Below are positions 61,106 to 64,000 of a stretch of 64,000 nt of DNA, one piece after another. Position 1 is the stretch's first letter; each line of letters starts with the position of its first letter. The DNA comes from an uncultured Eubacteriales bacterium (GTDB taxonomy: Bacteria > Bacillota > Clostridia > Christensenellales > CAG-917): positions 1 to 64,000 of the forward strand of contig URAF01000005.1 of the NCBI GenBank assembly GCA_900545885.1. Reading direction: 5' to 3'. The notes beneath the pieces are model-generated. The model saw only the letters and a program-made list of their open reading frames with translations, did no database searches and had not been told where the DNA came from. A program made the position numbers and the translations under genes.

Positions 61106-61117
61106 TCGGAGGTAATA

Positions 61118-62887
61118 ATGAAATTTGACAACAAAGGAGTCCAGAAGTTCGTGGACGACAGCGTCGCGCTTTGCACCCCCGATAAGGTCGTTCTTATCGA
61201 CGGTTCCGAAGAACAGCTCGAGTCTCTCAGAAAAGAGGCTATGGCCACCGGCGAAATGATTCAGCTCAATCAGGAATTGCTCCCCGGTTGCTATCTCCAT
61301 CGTACCGCAGTCAACGACGTCGCACGTGTGGAAGGCCGTACTTTCATCTGCACCGAAAAAGAAGAAAACGCAGGTCCCACCAACAACTGGATGCAGAAAG
61401 ACAAAGCCTACGAATTGCTCAAAGGTATCTATAAGGGTGCCATGAAAGGAAGAACAATGTACATCATTCCTTTCTCCATGGGCGCTATCGGTTCTCCTTT
61501 CTCCAAAATCGGTATCGAACTCACCGACAGTATCTACGTTGTTCTCAACATGGCAATCATGACCCGCGTCGGCAGCAAGGTTCTCGAAACCCTCGGTGAC
61601 AGCGACGATTTCGTCCGCGGTCTCCATGCAAAAGCCGACCTCGACGAAGAAAAGAGATATATCTGCCAGTTCCCCGAAGACAACACCATTATGTCCGTCA
61701 ATTCCGGTTACGGCGGAAACGTTCTTCTCGGCAAAAAGTGCTTCGCGCTCCGTATCGCTTCCTATCAGGGACGCAACGAAGGCTGGCTTGCGGAACATAT
61801 GCTCATTCTCGGTCTCGAAAAGCCCAACGGCGAAACCAAATATATCGCGGCGGCATTCCCTTCCGCTTGCGGCAAGACCAACCTCGCAATGCTCATTCCT
61901 CCCAAGGAATTTGCGGATAAGGGTTACAAAATCCATACCGTCGGCGACGACATCGCATGGATCAGAGTAGGCAAGGACGGCAGACTTTACGCCATCAACC
62001 CCGAAAACGGTTTCTTCGGCGTTGCTCCCGGCACCAATGCAAAGTCCAACCCCAACGCGCTCGCAACCACCAGAAAGGGCACCATTTTCACCAATGTTGT
62101 TCACAATCTCGAAAACAACACCGTGTGGTGGGAAGGTCTCGATAAGAATCCTCCCAAGAACGCAATCGACTGGAAGGGCAATCCCTGGACGGAAGAAGAC
62201 AGAGCAAACGGCGTGAAGGGCGCACACCCCAACTCCCGTTTCACCGCTCCCGCAAAGAACTGCCCCTGCATTTCCGACGAGTTCGAAAATCCCCAGGGCG
62301 TCCCGCTCGATGCAATCATCTTCGGTGGCCGTCGTGCCAAGACCGCGCCCCTCGTTTATGAAGCGAGAGATTGGGCAAACGGCGTGTTTGTAGGTTCCAT
62401 CATGGCATCCGAAACCACTGCCGCGGCAAGCGGAGCAGTCGGTGTTGTCCGTCGTGATCCTATGGCAATGTTGCCTTTCTGCGGATATCACATGGGTGAT
62501 TACTTCCAGCATTGGCTCGATATGGGCGAAAAAGTTGCAAAGAAGCCTAAGTTCTTCAACGTCAACTGGTTCCGTACCGACGAAAACGGCAACTTCCTGT
62601 GGCCCGGTTTCGGCGACAATATGCGCGTACTCGACTGGATTATCCGTCGTACCGAAGGTACCGTCGACGCAGTCGAAACTCCTATCGGATACGTTCCTCG
62701 TCCCGAAGACATTAACCTCAACGGCACCGACCTCACCACCGAAGACGTGGCAAATCTCCTTTCCGTTGACAAGGAACTTTGGAAAGAGGATGCCGAGGGT
62801 ATTGAAACCTTCTATGCGAAGTTCGGCGACAAACTTCCCGCACAGCTGCGCAAAGAGCTCGATACTTTGAAGGAGAACCTCAAATAA
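61118..62887 (+). CDS. pckG: Phosphoenolpyruvate carboxykinase (GTP)
   Basis: 589 residues, the normal size of the GTP-dependent enzyme. P-loop with the reactive Cys: FPSACGKTNLAML near residue 250. FSMGAIGSPFSKIG, DDIAWIR and FFGVAPGTN, and the kinase-side NWFRTDENG block near 485 are all GTP-PEPCK marks. It converts oxaloacetate and GTP to PEP (or the reverse, to fix CO2 in fermentation). ATG 61118 follows GGAGGT; an earlier in-frame ATG at 61040 has no support. Confidence 0.95.
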   Translation: MKFDNKGVQKFVDDSVALCTPDKVVLIDGSEEQLESLRKEAMATGEMIQLNQELLPGCYLHRTAVNDVARVEGRTFICTEKEENAGPTNNWMQKDKAYELLKGIYKGAMKGRTMYIIPFSMGAIGSPFSKIGIELTDSIYVVLNMAIMTRVGSKVLETLGDSDDFVRGLHAKADLDEEKRYICQFPEDNTIMSVNSGYGGNVLLGKKCFALRIASYQGRNEGWLAEHMLILGLEKPNGETKYIAAAFPSACGKTNLAMLIPPKEFADKGYKIHTVGDDIAWIRVGKDGRLYAINPENGFFGVAPGTNAKSNPNALATTRKGTIFTNVVHNLENNTVWWEGLDKNPPKNAIDWKGNPWTEEDRANGVKGAHPNSRFTAPAKNCPCISDEFENPQGVPLDAIIFGGRRAKTAPLVYEARDWANGVFVGSIMASETTAAASGAVGVVRRDPMAMLPFCGYHMGDYFQHWLDMGEKVAKKPKFFNVNWFRTDENGNFLWPGFGDNMRVLDWIIRRTEGTVDAVETPIGYVPRPEDINLNGTDLTTEDVANLLSVDKELWKEDAEGIETFYAKFGDKLPAQLRKELDTLKENLK

Positions 62888-62921
62888 TCATTTGATTGTA
62901 ACGTAATCAAGCGAAAATTCA

Positions 62922-62950
62922 CAGTCCTTGCCGCGTTACGGCAAGGACTG
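62922..62950 (+). terminator. 12-bp hairpin after pckA
   Basis: CAGTCCTTGCCG (62922-62933) pairs perfectly with CGGCAAGGACTG (62939-62950), loop CGTTA. No T-run follows, so it may only weaken read-through to the next gene 38 bases on, or protect the mRNA end. Confidence 0.6.
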
Positions 62951-62987
62951 CGATATTAACGCGAGAAATAAATTAAAAGGAACTTTT

Positions 62988-64000
62988 ATGGAACTGTACC
63001 AAAGATTTTTGACCGAAAACGTTGACAAAAACGGGATGCTCCAAAGCGTTGACTTTCATGCTCCCGACAACTTCAATTTCGGCTTCGACGTGGTCGACTA
63101 CTACGGCACCGAGGAGCCGGATAGAAGAGCCATGATTTGGGTGTCCAACGAGGGAGAAGAAAAAGTTTTCACCTTCGGGGATATGATGCGCAAATCCGCA
63201 CAGACGGCTAACTATCTCAGAGCCCTCGGCATTATTAAGGGGGACAGAGTCCTGCTCGTCCTCCGCCGTCACTGGGAATTCTGGCCGATTATCGTCGCTC
63301 TTCACAAAATCGGTGCGATATGCATACCCGCAACCGACCAGCTGAAAGAGAAAGACTTTGTGTACCGCTTCGACGCCGCGGGCGTAAAAGCCATTATCTG
63401 CACGGCGTCGGGGAAGGTTTCCGATGAGGCGGAAGCAGCGATAAAACGTTGCCCGCAAGTTGAAATCAAAATCATTGCAAACGGTACGAAGGAAGGGTGG
63501 CGTTGTTACAACAGCGAAGTCGAAGGTTACTCCGACGTTTATCCCCGTCCTACGGACGACAGTTGTCCCATGCGCGACGAACTGATGCTGATGTACTTTA
63601 CGTCAGGTACTACCGCATATCCGAAAATCGCGGCGCACGAACATACTTACGCGCTTGCGCATTTCCTCACCGCAAAATGGTGGCATAACGTTCGCAAAGA
63701 CGGTATCCATTTCACGGTTGCGGAAACCGGTTGGGGCAAAGCAGTATGGGGTAAACTGTACGGTCAGTGGCTGTGCGGGGCGTGCGTGTTTACGTACGAC
63801 TTTGAGAAGTTCGACCAGGAAAAACTGCTCGGTATGATTGAGAAGTACCGCATTACGACTTTCTGTGCACCGCCTACGATTTACCGTTTTATGATCAAAG
63901 CCGACCTCAGCAAACACGACCTCAGTTCGCTTGAGTATATAACCACGGCGGGCGAAGCCGTCAACCCCGAGGTGTTCAATCAACTTAAAGCGGCAACAGG
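62988..64000 (+). CDS. Medium-chain acyl-CoA/acetyl-CoA synthetase-like AMP-forming ligase, 5' part
   Basis: The first ~337 residues of an ANL-superfamily enzyme; the frame runs open to the window end. N-terminal linker (FNFGFDVVDYYG), FTFGDMMRKSAQTANYL, GDRVLLVLRRHWEFWP and the P-loop YFTSGTTAYPK near residue 205, where the usual Gly before the aromatic residue is Ala. Then WGKAVWGKLYGQWL and FCAPPTIYRFM, and TTAGEAVNPE (A5 motif). This matches acyl-CoA synthetases of the AcsM type, which activate fatty or aromatic acids with ATP and CoA. AAAGGA precedes ATG 62988. Possibly cotranscribed with pckA. Confidence 0.88.
   Translation, partial: MELYQRFLTENVDKNGMLQSVDFHAPDNFNFGFDVVDYYGTEEPDRRAMIWVSNEGEEKVFTFGDMMRKSAQTANYLRALGIIKGDRVLLVLRRHWEFWPIIVALHKIGAICIPATDQLKEKDFVYRFDAAGVKAIICTASGKVSDEAEAAIKRCPQVEIKIIANGTKEGWRCYNSEVEGYSDVYPRPTDDSCPMRDELMLMYFTSGTTAYPKIAAHEHTYALAHFLTAKWWHNVRKDGIHFTVAETGWGKAVWGKLYGQWLCGACVFTYDFEKFDQEKLLGMIEKYRITTFCAPPTIYRFMIKADLSKHDLSSLEYITTAGEAVNPEVFNQLKAAT

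Noticed and set aside
60818..62512. 564-residue minus-strand frame opposite pckA
   Set aside because: Antisense of the PEPCK gene, which is certain from its motifs.

Overview
The window is 64 kb of bacterial chromosome with dense coding on both strands, mostly on the plus strand. Gene content points to an anaerobic, Gram-positive, clostridial type of Firmicute, probably an uncultured gut lineage. Evidence: an Rnf complex in the order C-D-G-E-A-B, GTP-type PEP carboxykinase, SpoVG, a SpoIVFB-like protease, a SpoIIQ-like M23 protein, DUF1540, DUF4363/DUF421, DUF4364, DUF1667, an L10 leader, and strong AGGAGG ribosome binding sites with some TTG starts. The species cannot be named from the sequence. 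I see no tRNA, rRNA, CRISPR array, insertion sequence or prophage.

Region 1 (1-9.5 kb) is translation. The 3' part of tsaD is followed by an unusual ribosomal cluster: L7Ae-like, rpsL, rpsG, fusA, tuf, rpmG, secE, nusG, rplK, rplA, [L10 leader] rplJ, rplL, then two terminators. rpoB and rpoC, which usually link the two halves, are absent. S12 carries Arg at position 88, a residue linked to streptomycin resistance.

Region 2 (9.5-21 kb) holds a TasA-like exported protein beside a degenerate SipW-like signal peptidase, a hypoxanthine-DNA glycosylase, an O-antigen-ligase-like membrane protein, a DUF1540 protein, rplI with two methyltransferases (TrmN6-like, RsmI), a degenerate glycerol-1-phosphate-dehydrogenase-like protein, a HAD phosphatase, a sodium/solute symporter and an M23 protein.

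Region 3 (21-37.3 kb) begins with a four-gene redox operon: GlpA-like with an extra N-terminal domain, an FAD/NAD oxidoreductase, DUF1667 and an alkylglycerone-phosphate-synthase-like flavoprotein. It continues with spoVG, murC with a large insertion, DUF4363/DUF421, a MurJ/SpoVB-type flippase, a 1425-residue lipoprotein with repeated carbohydrate-binding-like modules and a C-terminal membrane anchor, and two half-size TSUP permeases.

Region 4 (37.4-46 kb) is the rnf operon (energy conservation through ferredoxin:NAD oxidoreduction), then Ppx/GppA, Maf and an MreB-like protein. Region 5 (46-56.7 kb) has an aldo/keto reductase and a DegV protein facing minD-minE-small membrane protein-SpoIVFB, a ROK kinase, the radical-SAM/DUF2344 pair, RNase G and a zinc-less MDR dehydrogenase.

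Region 6 (56.7-64 kb) is looser. It has a 650-nt convergent gap with repeated 14-mers, DUF4364, a membrane-anchored M20 peptidase, a roughly 1-kb A-rich gene-free island, pckA behind two tandem GCGG-N3-CCGC repeats, and a truncated acyl-CoA synthetase running off the end. No single novel multi-gene system is proven. The most promising leads are the TasA/pseudo-SipW pair, the BON-GlpA/AGPS-like operon, the double-anchored repeat lipoprotein, and the unexplained repeats and palindromes near 51.7, 57, 60 and 61.1 kb.
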